NCBI RefSeq assembly: GCF_015694465.1
Contig: NZ_JADQDO010000009.1
Location: forward strand, 146,117-210,116
From: Microvirga alba
GTDB taxonomy: Bacteria > Pseudomonadota > Alphaproteobacteria > Rhizobiales > Beijerinckiaceae
Length of the DNA: 64,000 nucleotides
Direction: 5' to 3'
A program made the position numbers and the translations under genes. Positions 15,205 to 24,079 of the stretch are shown in pieces. The notes beneath the pieces were generated by a model. It saw only the letters and a program-made list of their open reading frames with translations, searched no databases and was not told where the DNA came from. Within the stretch, counting starts at the first letter, position 1, and each line of letters starts with the position of its first letter.

Positions 15205-16596
15205 TCAGATCTGGCGGAGGTGGAAGGATTTCGGACGGGTGAGAGATTCGTAGGCAAGCTTCGACAGGCTGGCGCCGCGGCCCGTATCCTTCACGCCGGT
15301 CCAGGCGAGAGCGGGATCGAGATAGTCGCAACGATTCATGAAGACGGTGCCGGTCTCGAGCTTGTCACCAATGGCTTCCGCCGCATCGATGTCGGAGGTC
15401 CAGATCGCGGCGGAGAGACCGTAGGGCGAGTCGTTCATGAGGCGGATCGCCTCTTCGTCGCCCTTCACCTTCATGATGCCGACGGTCGGCCCAAAGCTCT
15501 CTTCGCGCATGACGCTCATGGAGTGATCCACGTTGGTCAGTACCTGCGGTGCGAGGTAGGCGGTGTTGCCGACATCGGCGGCAAAACGCTTCGTGTCGAT
15601 ATGGGCTTTTGCGCCCTTCGCCACCGCTTCCGCATTTTGCTGGCGCACGAGATCGGCGAAGCGTTTATGCGCCATCGGGCCGAGGGTCGTGGCTTCATCG
15701 AGCGGGTTGCCGAGCACATACTTGTTCACGAGATCGACCGCGCCTTCGACGAAGCGGTCATAGTGACTCTCATGCACATAGATGCGCTCGATGCCGCAGC
15801 AGCATTGTCCCGAATTGAAGAACGCGCCGTCGACAAGGTTCTCGATGGCGTTCTCGATATTGGCGTCCGCCCGCACATAGGCCGGATCCTTGCCGCCGAG
15901 TTCGAGACCGAGCGAGGTGAAGGAACCCGCCGCCGCACGCTCGATGGACTTACCGCCGGAAACCGAGCCAGTGAAGTTGCAGTGATCGACGAGGCCCTGG
16001 CCGAGGATGCGACTCGTCTGGTCGTGGCTGAGAACGAAGGTCTGGAACAGACCTTTCGGCAGACCAGCGCGGTCCGCTGCCATCTGGAAGCGCTCGCCCG
16101 CGAGGATCGTCTGCGAGGCGTGCTTCAAGAGTACCGCATTGCCGGCCATGAGCGCGGGCGCGATGCTGTTGATGGCCGTGAGATACGGATAGTTCCAAGG
16201 CGCCACGACCAGCACGAGACCGACCGGCTCGCGCTTGATCATGCGGCGGAAGCCCTCCTTCGGATCGTCTGCCGGAATCGCCTTGAGGCTCTCTTCCGCA
16301 ATGCGCACCATGTAGCGTGCGCGCTCCTCGACCCCGCGGAATTCGCCGCCGTAGCGGACCGGGCGGCCCATCTGCTGAGCGATTTCCGGCACCACCTCCT
16401 GATTCATGGCGACCAGCGCGTCGAGCATGCCGAGCACCTTGGCGGCGCGTTCTGCAAGCGGCACGTGACGCCACTTGGCTTGCGCCTCGCGCGCTGCCTT
16501 GATCGCGGCGTCGATGGCAGCCTCGGACATGATGGGACGACGGACAAGTTCGCGCCCGTCGATGGGGGAAATACAGACGATATCGGTCTCGGCCAT
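15205..16596 (-). CDS. Aldehyde dehydrogenase family protein
   Basis: A 463-residue NAD(P)-dependent aldehyde dehydrogenase. The oxyanion/cofactor segment VVAPWNYPYL is at 131-139, the general base Glu232 is in LELGGKDP, and the nucleophile is Cys266 in FFNSGQCCCG, with cysteines on both sides of it, which is unusual. The C-terminal FMNRCDYLDPALAWTGVKDTGRG is typical of the subfamily that includes PuuC-like and succinate-semialdehyde-like enzymes. Fourth gene of the operon. Expected job: oxidise the aldehyde made by the adjacent alcohol dehydrogenase to a gamma-glutamyl amino acid. Confidence 0.92.
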   Translation of the reverse strand: MAETDIVCISPIDGRELVRRPIMSEAAIDAAIKAAREAQAKWRHVPLAERAAKVLGMLDALVAMNQEVVPEIAQQMGRPVRYGGEFRGVEERARYMVRIAEESLKAIPADDPKEGFRRMIKREPVGLVLVVAPWNYPYLTAINSIAPALMAGNAVLLKHASQTILAGERFQMAADRAGLPKGLFQTFVLSHDQTSRILGQGLVDHCNFTGSVSGGKSIERAAAGSFTSLGLELGGKDPAYVRADANIENAIENLVDGAFFNSGQCCCGIERIYVHESHYDRFVEGAVDLVNKYVLGNPLDEATTLGPMAHKRFADLVRQQNAEAVAKGAKAHIDTKRFAADVGNTAYLAPQVLTNVDHSMSVMREESFGPTVGIMKVKGDEEAIRLMNDSPYGLSAAIWTSDIDAAEAIGDKLETGTVFMNRCDYLDPALAWTGVKDTGRGASLSKLAYESLTRPKSFHLRQI

Positions 16597-16703
16597 GATG
16601 CTCTCTTGAACGACTATGATCCCTGATGGGACCATAGCTTTCTTCTCTTGAAATGCCTCAAAAAATCCGGGGAGGCCAATCGCCGCCTCCCCGGATGCAG
16701 CGG

Positions 16704-18095
16704 TTAAATGATCTCGAAATAGCGGGCGAGCTGCCAGTCGGTGATGGCTTTGCGGGCCTCTCTTTCTTCCCATTCGCGCGTCGCCGCGTAATGGTCAACG
16801 AAGGTGTCGCCGAAGAGCTGACGGGCCGGCTTCGAGGCTTTTAGACGTTCTGCCGCTTCGCCGAGCGAACGCGGCAGCGCCCGCTTCTTCGGATGTTTCA
16901 CGGCATAGGCGTTGCCCTGAATCGGCTCACCCGGATCGACCTTGTTCTCGATACCCCACAGGCCGGATCCGATGGCGGCGGCAAGCGCAATATAGGGATT
17001 GATGTCCGCCGCGGCGACGCGGTACTCGACGCGCTGCGACTTTTCGGAGCCCGGAATGACGCGAAGCGCGGTGGTGCGGTTTTCCACGCCCCAGGCGGAA
17101 TCGGTCGGTGCCCAATAGCCCGGGATGAGGCGCGTATAGCTGTTCACCGTGCACGCAACCATCGACAGGAATTCCGGCATCAGCTGCTGCTGACCGCCGA
17201 CGAACCAGCGCATGGTATCGGACATGTTGTGCGGCTTCTTGGGATCGTAGAACGCGCCCTTGCCGGTCTTAGTGTCCTTCAACGACGCATGCAGATGGCC
17301 CGACTGGCCCGGCCAATCGCGCGACCACTTCGCCATGAAGGTCGCCATCAAACCGCGACGCTGAGCGAGGATCTTGGTGTAGGTCTTGAACAGAGCGGCC
17401 TTGTCGGCGGCCCTCAAAGCTTCGTCGACGCGGATCGCCGCTTCGAGAACGCCAGGGCCGGTCTCGGTATGAAGACCCTCGATCTCGAAATCCATTCGCG
17501 TTCCGAGATCCAGTAGCTCGTGATAGAATTCCGAGTGTACGCCGGAGCGCAGCACCGAGTAGCCGAAGAAGCCGGGCGTAAGGTTTTTCAGATCGCGATA
17601 GTTCTTCTCGCGCACCGAATGCGGTGTTTCCTCGAACATGAAAAATTCGAATTCCGCTGCCGCCGAGACGGCGAAGCCCATGTCGTCCGCCTTCTTCAAC
17701 ACGCGCCGCAGCAGACCGCGTGGGCAGGCTGCTTCCGCGTAGCCGTCGAACTCGGCCAGGAAGAACGGGAGGTCATTCTCAAAGGGGATGAGACGCATCG
17801 TTTCCGGCAGAATGCGCGCGGCTGCATCGGGATAGGCGGTGTGCCAACCGGTGAGCGTCGTGTTGTCATAGAGCTGGTCGTTCGAGTCCCAGCCGAGCAC
17901 GACATCACACATGGCGAAGCCGCTTTGGAGGGCGGATTCGAACTTGTCGCGGGCCATGTATTTGCCACGCATGACGCCGTCGACATCGACGACGCCGATT
18001 TTCACGAAGGGCAGGTCACGGCTGCGCACATAAGCCGCGGCCTCGGCTGCCGTCTTGATCTTGGGAGTGTCCATACGGAGTGTGGGGGCGTTCAT
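16704..18095 (-). CDS. Glutamine synthetase-like ligase (PuuA/GlnA4-type gamma-glutamyl amine synthetase)
   Basis: A 463-residue GS-fold enzyme. The beta-grasp N-domain (VKIGVVDVDGVMRGKYM) is followed by the catalytic barrel with EIEGLHTETGPGVLEAAI, the ATP/metal segment GQSGHLHASL, and the C-terminal VEYRVAAADINPYIALAAAI. It is not GlnA: the canonical NGSGMH and ammonia-site context are altered, as in enzymes that join glutamate to an amine such as putrescine or ethanolamine. Third gene of the operon, beside an ethanolamine-type permease and an alcohol dehydrogenase, which favours ethanolamine or another amino alcohol as the amine. Start at ATG 18095; ATG 18074 is also possible. Confidence 0.9.
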   Translation of the reverse strand: MNAPTLRMDTPKIKTAAEAAAYVRSRDLPFVKIGVVDVDGVMRGKYMARDKFESALQSGFAMCDVVLGWDSNDQLYDNTTLTGWHTAYPDAAARILPETMRLIPFENDLPFFLAEFDGYAEAACPRGLLRRVLKKADDMGFAVSAAAEFEFFMFEETPHSVREKNYRDLKNLTPGFFGYSVLRSGVHSEFYHELLDLGTRMDFEIEGLHTETGPGVLEAAIRVDEALRAADKAALFKTYTKILAQRRGLMATFMAKWSRDWPGQSGHLHASLKDTKTGKGAFYDPKKPHNMSDTMRWFVGGQQQLMPEFLSMVACTVNSYTRLIPGYWAPTDSAWGVENRTTALRVIPGSEKSQRVEYRVAAADINPYIALAAAIGSGLWGIENKVDPGEPIQGNAYAVKHPKKRALPRSLGEAAERLKASKPARQLFGDTFVDHYAATREWEEREARKAITDWQLARYFEII

Positions 18096-18154
18096 GCCGA
18101 AAACCTAACGGATATGAAGAAGGGAGGGAGCGCACGAATGCGCTCCCGGAACGG

Positions 18155-19687
18155 TCAATGGGACTTGTATTCGCTCTCACCTTTGGTGAGGGCGAACTCT
18201 TCCTCGGGGGAGAGAATGAGCTTGTGGCGACCCCAGATCAGGAAGTAGGCCATCATCACGGCGTAGTAGACGGCAACGCCGAGCACCCCTACCTGGAATA
18301 CGGGATCCGTGAACTGGAAGTAGAGCGTGATCGCCGCGATGATCATGCAGACCACCGCGCCCGCGTTTCCGAACGGGCTCTTGTAGGGCCGGTTGATGTG
18401 CGGGAACTTCTTCTTCAGGGTGATGTAGGACATGCCCTGCATGAAGTAAGCCAGCATCGCACCCGCCACCGCCATGTTGAGCAGCGTGCCGCCGATGACG
18501 TTCGCACCGGCCTCGGCACCGACCGCGAACCAGATGATCAGCATCACCACAAGACCGATCACGGCACCTGCGATCAACGCCACGTGCGGCGTCTTACGGC
18601 TGCCGTGGGTGATGGACAGGAACCTCGGGAAATAGCCCGCCCGCGAGAGCGAGTAGATCTGCCGACCGAAGGCGAAGATGATGGTGTGGAACGAGGCGAT
18701 GAGGCCGATCACCGCGATGGCGGCAAGAATCTTCGCGATATCCGAACCGAAGATGGTGCGGAAGCCGTCCAGCAGAGGCTCGCCCGATTTGGCAAGACCC
18801 GCCGCACCCGGCGCGATGCTCGTGTTCAGGAAGGTCACGAGAAAGGCCGAGACGATGAGCGTCATGATGCCTGCGATGATGCCCTTGGGCATATCATTCT
18901 GCGGATCGTGCGACTCTTCCGCCGCCAACGGCAACTGCTCGATGGCAAGGAACAGCCAGACCGCGAACGGCATGGTCATGAAAATGCCCTTGATGCCGAA
19001 AGGCAGGAACGGTCCGCCGCCCTTCGGCAGCTCCGCGCCATCAGCGCCGATGTTCAGCGCCCAGCGGGAAAAGTCGAGCTGACCCGAGAACAAGACTGAC
19101 AGATAGAATGCGACGAGAACCGCGAGAGCCATCACGGTCACGGTCACAGTGACTTTGAACGAGAGTTCGACGCCGACGATGTTCAGACCTACGAACAAGG
19201 CGTAGGACAACACCCAGTAGACCGGCTGGAATTCGGGCGCCGTGCCGAAGATGGCCGAAAGATACGAGCTGATGAAGAATACGATCACGGCCGGTGTCAG
19301 CACGAATTCGATATTCTCGGCGATGCCGGTGATGTAGCCCGCCCACGGACCCATCGCGGTGCGTGCGAAAGAATAAGCGCCACCCGTGTGCGGAAGCGCC
19401 GGCGACATCTCGGCGAGCGAGAATGTCAGGCCCAGATACATCGTCGCGATGATGATGGTCGCGAAGAGCATCGAACCGTAGCCCTGCGCCAAGCCCAGAT
19501 TCCATCCGGAATAGTGGCCCGAAACGACCGCGCCGACGCCGAGCGCCCACAATGACCAGACGCGGGCGTAACGTTTCAGACGCCGTGCCTCGAAATAACT
19601 GTCATCCACTTTAGTGTAGGTGATGCCGGCAGCGCCTTGCGCTCCGGCGGAGGCTTGCGCCCCCGTGCTCCCCCGTCCGACTGACAT
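18155..19687 (-). CDS. APC-superfamily permease, ethanolamine permease-like (EAT family)
   Basis: A 510-residue membrane protein with about 12 helices. The first helix region GVGAVVSGHYSGWNLGLAQG matches the ethanolamine transporter (EAT) group within the amino acid/polyamine/organocation superfamily, where a SGxYxGWNxG signature is usual; SLAEMSPALPHTGGAYSFAR follows as in APC carriers. ATG 19687 is preceded by GGAGGAAG, an excellent ribosome site. Second gene of the operon, 59 bases before the GS-like gene. It would import ethanolamine or a related amino alcohol. Confidence 0.9.
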   Translation of the reverse strand: MSVGRGSTGAQASAGAQGAAGITYTKVDDSYFEARRLKRYARVWSLWALGVGAVVSGHYSGWNLGLAQGYGSMLFATIIIATMYLGLTFSLAEMSPALPHTGGAYSFARTAMGPWAGYITGIAENIEFVLTPAVIVFFISSYLSAIFGTAPEFQPVYWVLSYALFVGLNIVGVELSFKVTVTVTVMALAVLVAFYLSVLFSGQLDFSRWALNIGADGAELPKGGGPFLPFGIKGIFMTMPFAVWLFLAIEQLPLAAEESHDPQNDMPKGIIAGIMTLIVSAFLVTFLNTSIAPGAAGLAKSGEPLLDGFRTIFGSDIAKILAAIAVIGLIASFHTIIFAFGRQIYSLSRAGYFPRFLSITHGSRKTPHVALIAGAVIGLVVMLIIWFAVGAEAGANVIGGTLLNMAVAGAMLAYFMQGMSYITLKKKFPHINRPYKSPFGNAGAVVCMIIAAITLYFQFTDPVFQVGVLGVAVYYAVMMAYFLIWGRHKLILSPEEEFALTKGESEYKSH

Positions 19688-19752
19688 CGACTCTTCCTCC
19701 AAGAAGTAAGTCTGCCCTCTGAGCCACGGCACACCTCGCGCCATGGCCGTCG

Positions 19753-20541
19753 TCACAGCGTCTGCGCACCCTCCCTCAAGAGTGGCGCAAGACGATTAGA
19801 CCACGACGCCTGTCCGTCTTCTGTGCGAATCAGGTCGTTGCGGATTTCGATCATCAGGGGCACGAGGCCGCGCCGCACTGCATGGCGGTCGAGGGTGTGG
19901 AACACCCGATCCGCCGGAGAATAGGGTTCGTTCATGCCGATGGTGAGCGCGGGATCGCGCTTCAGGCCGGCCTCGACATTGCGCGCGTAGCGCGCGTCCT
20001 CATCGAAGATCAGACCGATCTCCCAGGGGCGCTGGACGCCCTTGTAAACCGGTGTGAAGGAATGGATCGAGACGACCGCGGTGACCTGCCCCGCCGCCTT
20101 GCGCGCCTCGGCGAATTCATCCACGGCGCGGTGGAACGGCTCATAAACCTCCGCAACGCGGCGGGCGCGTTCTGTCGGGTCGAGGTCGAGATTGCCGGGA
20201 ACGGTGGTGCGCTCGCTCAATGCCGTGATCGAGTCCGGCGCGGATGGAGCACGGTTGAGGTCGAGCACGAGGCGCGACACCGTTGCGTGAACCAAAGGCG
20301 CATCGAGCAGGCGCGACAAACCGCGCGCAACGCCCAACGCGCCGGGATCCCAGGCGATGTGGCTCTCGAGCTCAGCAGGCCCCAGGCCAAGCATGCCGTA
20401 ACGAGATGGAAGATGCCTGGAAGCGTGCTCGCAGATCAGCAGAACAGGCGAGCGCCCCTGAGCATTCTCGACGCGAGCGACCGGCTCGCCGGCCTGCGCA
20501 GCAGACCGGGCATCGGCATCCATACGACTCGCATGCGTCAT
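19753..20541 (-). CDS. N-formylglutamate amidohydrolase-family hydrolase
   Basis: A 262-residue member of the FGase (HutG-type) family. Visible motifs are LLICEHASRHLP near the N-terminus, HIAWDPGALGVARGLS, LVLDLNRAP, and SIHSFTPVYKG, which carry the probable zinc ligands and catalytic residues. The family cleaves the amide of N-acyl glutamates. No hut genes are nearby. As first gene of the operon, with a GS-like ligase downstream, it could hydrolyse the gamma-glutamyl product at the end of the pathway. That role is inferred from position only. Confidence 0.88.
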   Translation of the reverse strand: MTHASRMDADARSAAQAGEPVARVENAQGRSPVLLICEHASRHLPSRYGMLGLGPAELESHIAWDPGALGVARGLSRLLDAPLVHATVSRLVLDLNRAPSAPDSITALSERTTVPGNLDLDPTERARRVAEVYEPFHRAVDEFAEARKAAGQVTAVVSIHSFTPVYKGVQRPWEIGLIFDEDARYARNVEAGLKRDPALTIGMNEPYSPADRVFHTLDRHAVRRGLVPLMIEIRNDLIRTEDGQASWSNRLAPLLREGAQTL

Positions 20542-20585
20542 GCGGCCCTCCGTTGGCTCGTCATTGCGAGCCTCATTCCCTACGT

Positions 20586-20604
20586 TGAACGATTGATACG
20601 TTCA
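20586..20604. promoter_or_regulatory. Inverted repeat in the divergent control region
   Basis: TGAACG (20586-20591) and CGTTCA (20599-20604) are separated by 7 bases. The dyad lies between the divergent operon (start 20541) and the RpiR gene (start 20680), next to an AT-rich stretch (20605-20635) that includes the palindrome GAAATTTC at 20624-20631. A natural operator for the adjacent RpiR regulator, but unproven. Confidence 0.45.
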
Positions 20605-20679
20605 TTCTTGTTTTTGCTATTTTGAAATTTCTGATACAGCTTTTCGAAGGCGTCAAGGAGGGGGACCGAACAATCTCAC

Positions 20680-21546
20680 ATGCGTGATGAAACTCTTGCC
20701 CCCGTTGCCGACCAGCCGAGTCTCGCGGAGCGCATCCGCCACGAGATGGATTCGTTCACGCCGAGCGAGAAGCGCGCCGCCCATCTCCTTCTGAGCCATT
20801 ATCCGTTCGCCGGTCTCGACACCGTGGCAGGATTTGCCTCCCGGGCAGGAATCTCCGGGCCCTCGGCCTTGCGTTTCGTCACCCGGCTCGGTTTCAGCGG
20901 TTTTCCGGACTTCCAGAAGCATTTGCGCGAGGAGTTGGAGGCGCAACTTCTGTCGCCGCTCGCCAAGTCCGGTCCGATCGACACAGGACCAGGTGCCTCG
21001 GCACTCGCCTCGTTCGCCAACGCGGTGATCGGCAATCTCAAAGCAACGGTGGAAAACATCGCGCCGGCCGAATTCGATGCGGTCGTGACCCTGCTGAGTG
21101 ATCCGCGACGGAACATCCATTTCACCGGTGGACGTTTCACCGGCGCGGTGGCGCGCTACGCCGAAAGCCACTTCCGAATCGTCCGCAGTCACGTCGATTT
21201 CATCGAAGGGCAGCCCGCCCTGTGGCGCGACCGGATGATCGAGATCGGCCGCAAGGACGTTATCGTCGCCTTCGACATCCGTCGTTATCAGGAGGACGTG
21301 ACCGCCCTGTGCGAGACCGGGGCAAAGCAGGGCGCAACGATCGTCCTCCTCACCGACCCCTGGCTCTCGCCCATCGCCCGGGTGGCGCGCCATGTCCTGC
21401 CCGCCCACATCACCGCGCCCTCGAACTGGGATTCCTCGGCAGGTCTTCTCCTCCTGACCGAAGCGCTCGTCTCAGCGGTAACGAAGCGCCTGTGGGATAC
21501 CGCGAAGCCGCGCATGGAGGCCGTGGAGCGGCTACGCAACAGATGA
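20680..21546 (+). CDS. MurR/RpiR-family transcriptional regulator
   Basis: A 288-residue regulator with an N-terminal RpiR helix-turn-helix (FTPSEKRAAHLLLSHYPFAGLDTVAGFASRAG then SALRFVTRLGFSGFPDFQKHLREEL) and a C-terminal SIS sugar-isomerase-like domain (about 115-270: IHFTGGRFTGAVARYAE, IVLLTDPWLSPIARVARHVL). SIS domains in this family sense phosphosugars or other small metabolites. It is divergently transcribed from the five-gene operon and is its likely regulator. Confidence 0.9.
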   Translation: MRDETLAPVADQPSLAERIRHEMDSFTPSEKRAAHLLLSHYPFAGLDTVAGFASRAGISGPSALRFVTRLGFSGFPDFQKHLREELEAQLLSPLAKSGPIDTGPGASALASFANAVIGNLKATVENIAPAEFDAVVTLLSDPRRNIHFTGGRFTGAVARYAESHFRIVRSHVDFIEGQPALWRDRMIEIGRKDVIVAFDIRRYQEDVTALCETGAKQGATIVLLTDPWLSPIARVARHVLPAHITAPSNWDSSAGLLLLTEALVSAVTKRLWDTAKPRMEAVERLRNR

Positions 21547-21561
21547 TCGCAGGCTGTCAGA

Positions 21562-21578
21562 GGTTCGAGGCTCGAACC
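21562..21578. terminator. Stem-loop between convergent genes
   Basis: GGTTCGAG (21562-21569) and CTCGAACC (21571-21578) form an 8-bp perfect inverted repeat around a single base (in practice a 3-5 base loop), 15 bases after the RpiR stop. A TTTTTT run occurs at about 21619. It may act as the terminator between this gene and the convergent AbrB-family gene. Confidence 0.45.
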
Positions 21579-21633
21579 AGCACGGCTGGCTGATGCGCCC
21601 CGATGCCGAGGCCGCGCTTTTTTCGTCAGCCGA

Positions 21634-22668
21634 TCATCGATCTCTCTGCAGCCATGCCACCACGAACGGCACGACAAGTCCGATGCTGAGGAAGCGCACG
21701 AGATGGTGGCTGCCCACGTAAAGCGGGTCGAGCCCCAAGATCAGGGCGAGAACGGTCATGGCCTCGAGACCACCCGGGGCGAAGGCGACGAGACCATTGG
21801 CGAAGCTCACCCCCGCCAGCCAGGCCGCAAGGATCGCGAACGCGACCGCCACCACCATGCCGATGGTCAGCGATCCGAGGGCGGCGAAAAGCGTCTTCTT
21901 CAAGGTCGAACGCTGCAGGTCACGGAAGCGTTCGGCGATGAAAATACCGATGAGAACAAGTCCGCCGGTGGCGATGACCGGCGGAATGACGCCCGTCACG
22001 AGTTCCGTGCCATGGCTGGCCGTGCTGACCAACGTCGCGCCGAGAAGGATGGGCGCAGCGACTTTGAGCCGATTGAAGAGCGCCCCGACAATCAGACTGC
22101 CGCCAAACACGAAAGCCATGCCGGCGGGCGTCTCCACGGGCAATCCTTGACCAAGCAGCGCAGCGCCGTTTCCGCCCTCTCCCACCATGACGACAGCGCT
22201 CGGCAACAGCGCGATCAGCACGAACAGGCGGACGTTCTGGACGATGGCGATGGAGGCGACCTCCGCCTTGCGATCGACGGCGATGGCGAGAACCGTGGAA
22301 AGTGCACCGGGCACGGAGGCCAGCACGGCATCGTCCGTGCGCCACCCCGAGACCCGCGTCAGCCAGAGCACGGAGGCGCAAGAGATCACCACGACAGCGA
22401 CGATCAAGAGGATGAGGCTCGACGGATAGCGGCCCATCGCGGCGATCGCCTCAGGTGTCACGGCCGCGCCCATCGACGCGCCGGAAATCAGCATCGCGGC
22501 GTCGGCGAGCGCGCGGGGCATCGGCACGGCCCAGCGCGTCAGACCCCATAAAGTCATTGCAATGGCGGCGCCGGAGAGCCAGGCCGCAGGCACGCCGAGA
22601 ACCTGAAAGAGCAGGCCGCCGAGACCGGCAATCAGAATTTGAGCAAGATGAGCGAAGATCAGACGCAT
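21634..22668 (-). CDS. AbrB-family membrane transporter
   Basis: A 344-residue protein built of two repeats of hydrophobic helices (Pfam AbrB, formerly called ammonia monooxygenase-like). Typical segments are GGLLFQVLGVPAAWLSGAAIAM and, in each half, a loop like VPGALSTVLAIAVD and FAPGGLEAMTVLALILG. A member (AimA/AbrB-type) has been linked to amino acid or toxic-compound transport; substrate here is unknown. The long frame upstream of ATG 22668 is rejected as start because homologues begin at the first helix (MRLIFAHLAQI). Confidence 0.85.
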   Translation of the reverse strand: MRLIFAHLAQILIAGLGGLLFQVLGVPAAWLSGAAIAMTLWGLTRWAVPMPRALADAAMLISGASMGAAVTPEAIAAMGRYPSSLILLIVAVVVISCASVLWLTRVSGWRTDDAVLASVPGALSTVLAIAVDRKAEVASIAIVQNVRLFVLIALLPSAVVMVGEGGNGAALLGQGLPVETPAGMAFVFGGSLIVGALFNRLKVAAPILLGATLVSTASHGTELVTGVIPPVIATGGLVLIGIFIAERFRDLQRSTLKKTLFAALGSLTIGMVVAVAFAILAAWLAGVSFANGLVAFAPGGLEAMTVLALILGLDPLYVGSHHLVRFLSIGLVVPFVVAWLQRDR

Positions 22669-22769
22669 GACCGGATAGCGGAGCCCCCTCTTCTTCGCTC
22701 CATGACCGCCTGAAGCTTTCAGGTCAATCGGTGTCGACGCGGGTGGGGCATGCGCCCCGTGCCTCGACC

Positions 22770-23972
22770 TTACGCGGCAAGCCGTGGCAGGGCCTCGGCT
22801 ATGCGGCGGACCGCTTCTTCCACGTCCTCGGCCTTGCGGAGATAGCACAGGCGCAAATACCCCTCGCCCGCGTCGCCAAAGGCGGAGCCCGGCGCAAGGC
22901 CCACATTAGCTTCATCGATGAGCCGCATCGCGATGTCCTTCGCGTTCTTGGCTCCCCGGATCTTGAAAAAGGCATAGAAGGCTCCGCTCGGAGGCGGCAG
23001 TTCGACGAGACCCGACTCGGTCAGGCGCTGCACGATCGCCCGACCGGCCCGGGCCCGCGCGATTTGATCGGCCAGGAAGCTCTCACCCTCATCCAGCGCG
23101 GCGATGCCCGCGCGCTGGATGAAGACCGGCGTTCCGGAGGTTTGGTACTGGATCAGATTTTCAATGACGGGACCAAGCGGGGGCGGAGCCTCGAGCCAGC
23201 CGAGTCGCCAACCCGTCATGGCCCAATTCTTAGAAAAGGTCTGGATGAAGAGGACGCAGTCCTCGGGTGTCATCACATCCCGGAACGAGGGTGAACGTCC
23301 GCCGACGGTCAGTGTCGGGTCGTGAATGAAGCGGCCATAGATCTCGTCCGCGATGATCCAGAGACCGTGCCGCCGCGCGATATCGAGCAAAGCGCTCAGA
23401 TCGTCATGGCTCGCCGTCCAGCCGGTCGGATTGGAGGGCGAGTTGATGACGAGGGCGCGGGTGCGGGGCGTAACCGCCTTTTCGAGCCGTTCGAGGTCGA
23501 TGTTCCAACCGTGCGCGTCGATATTCATGGGAACTCCGACGGCCTGCGCGCCCGCGATGACTATCGCGCCGACGAAATTGGGCCACGCGGGTGTGGGGAC
23601 CAGCACCTCATCGCCAGTTCCGGCGACCATGCGGATCGCGATCTGCAAGGCGGGCATGCCGCCCGAGTTCACGAAAAAGCGCTCCGGATCGGAAGCCTTT
23701 CCGTAGAGCCGCTCGTGATAGCGGGCGAGTGCCTCGCGCAGCTCCGGAATGCCGCTCTGATAGGTGTAGAAAGTCTCGCCTGTTGCCAGCGAGCGCGTTG
23801 CCGCTTCGCAAATGAAGGCCGGCGTCGGCAGATCGCCCTCGCCAACCCAAAGCGGTATGATGCCCGGACGTCCCCGGCCATAATTCGCCACATCGACGAT
23901 CCCGCTGGCAGGAGCCTGCTCGGCCTCCGGGCGCAGTTTCGAAAGCGAAGGGATCGCAATGGATGAGTCCAT
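22770..23972 (-). CDS. Pyridoxal phosphate-dependent class I/II aminotransferase
   Basis: A 400-residue fold-type I aminotransferase of the aspartate/arginine:pyruvate group. Key pieces: GEGDLPTP near residue 45, the PLP-phosphate loop NSGGMPALQI, SPSNPTGW with the conserved Asn, ADEIYGRF with the cofactor Asp, the Schiff-base lysine in TFSKNWAMTGWRLGW, and the C-terminal LRLCYL substrate-carboxylate Arg. ATG 23972 has GAAGGAAG upstream. It stands alone, so the amino acid substrate is not indicated by context. Confidence 0.9.
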   Translation of the reverse strand: MDSSIAIPSLSKLRPEAEQAPASGIVDVANYGRGRPGIIPLWVGEGDLPTPAFICEAATRSLATGETFYTYQSGIPELREALARYHERLYGKASDPERFFVNSGGMPALQIAIRMVAGTGDEVLVPTPAWPNFVGAIVIAGAQAVGVPMNIDAHGWNIDLERLEKAVTPRTRALVINSPSNPTGWTASHDDLSALLDIARRHGLWIIADEIYGRFIHDPTLTVGGRSPSFRDVMTPEDCVLFIQTFSKNWAMTGWRLGWLEAPPPLGPVIENLIQYQTSGTPVFIQRAGIAALDEGESFLADQIARARAGRAIVQRLTESGLVELPPPSGAFYAFFKIRGAKNAKDIAMRLIDEANVGLAPGSAFGDAGEGYLRLCYLRKAEDVEEAVRRIAEALPRLAA

Positions 23973-24079
23973 GAAGACTTCCTTCAACAGGCAGACAACG
24001 GTGCCCCCTGTTTAAAGCAAGTCGCGATTCTCCATCCATGAAAAGAAAAAGGGTGACCGATCGAATCCGGTGATGGATC

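Noticed and set aside
16704..18095. Annotation as the nitrogen-assimilating GlnA
   Set aside because: Motifs around the ammonia and metal sites differ from GlnA, no glnB is adjacent, and the operon is catabolic.
21562..21578. GGTTCGA-like sequence suggesting a tRNA T-arm
   Set aside because: It is a simple hairpin; no acceptor stem, anticodon arm or CCA end is present.
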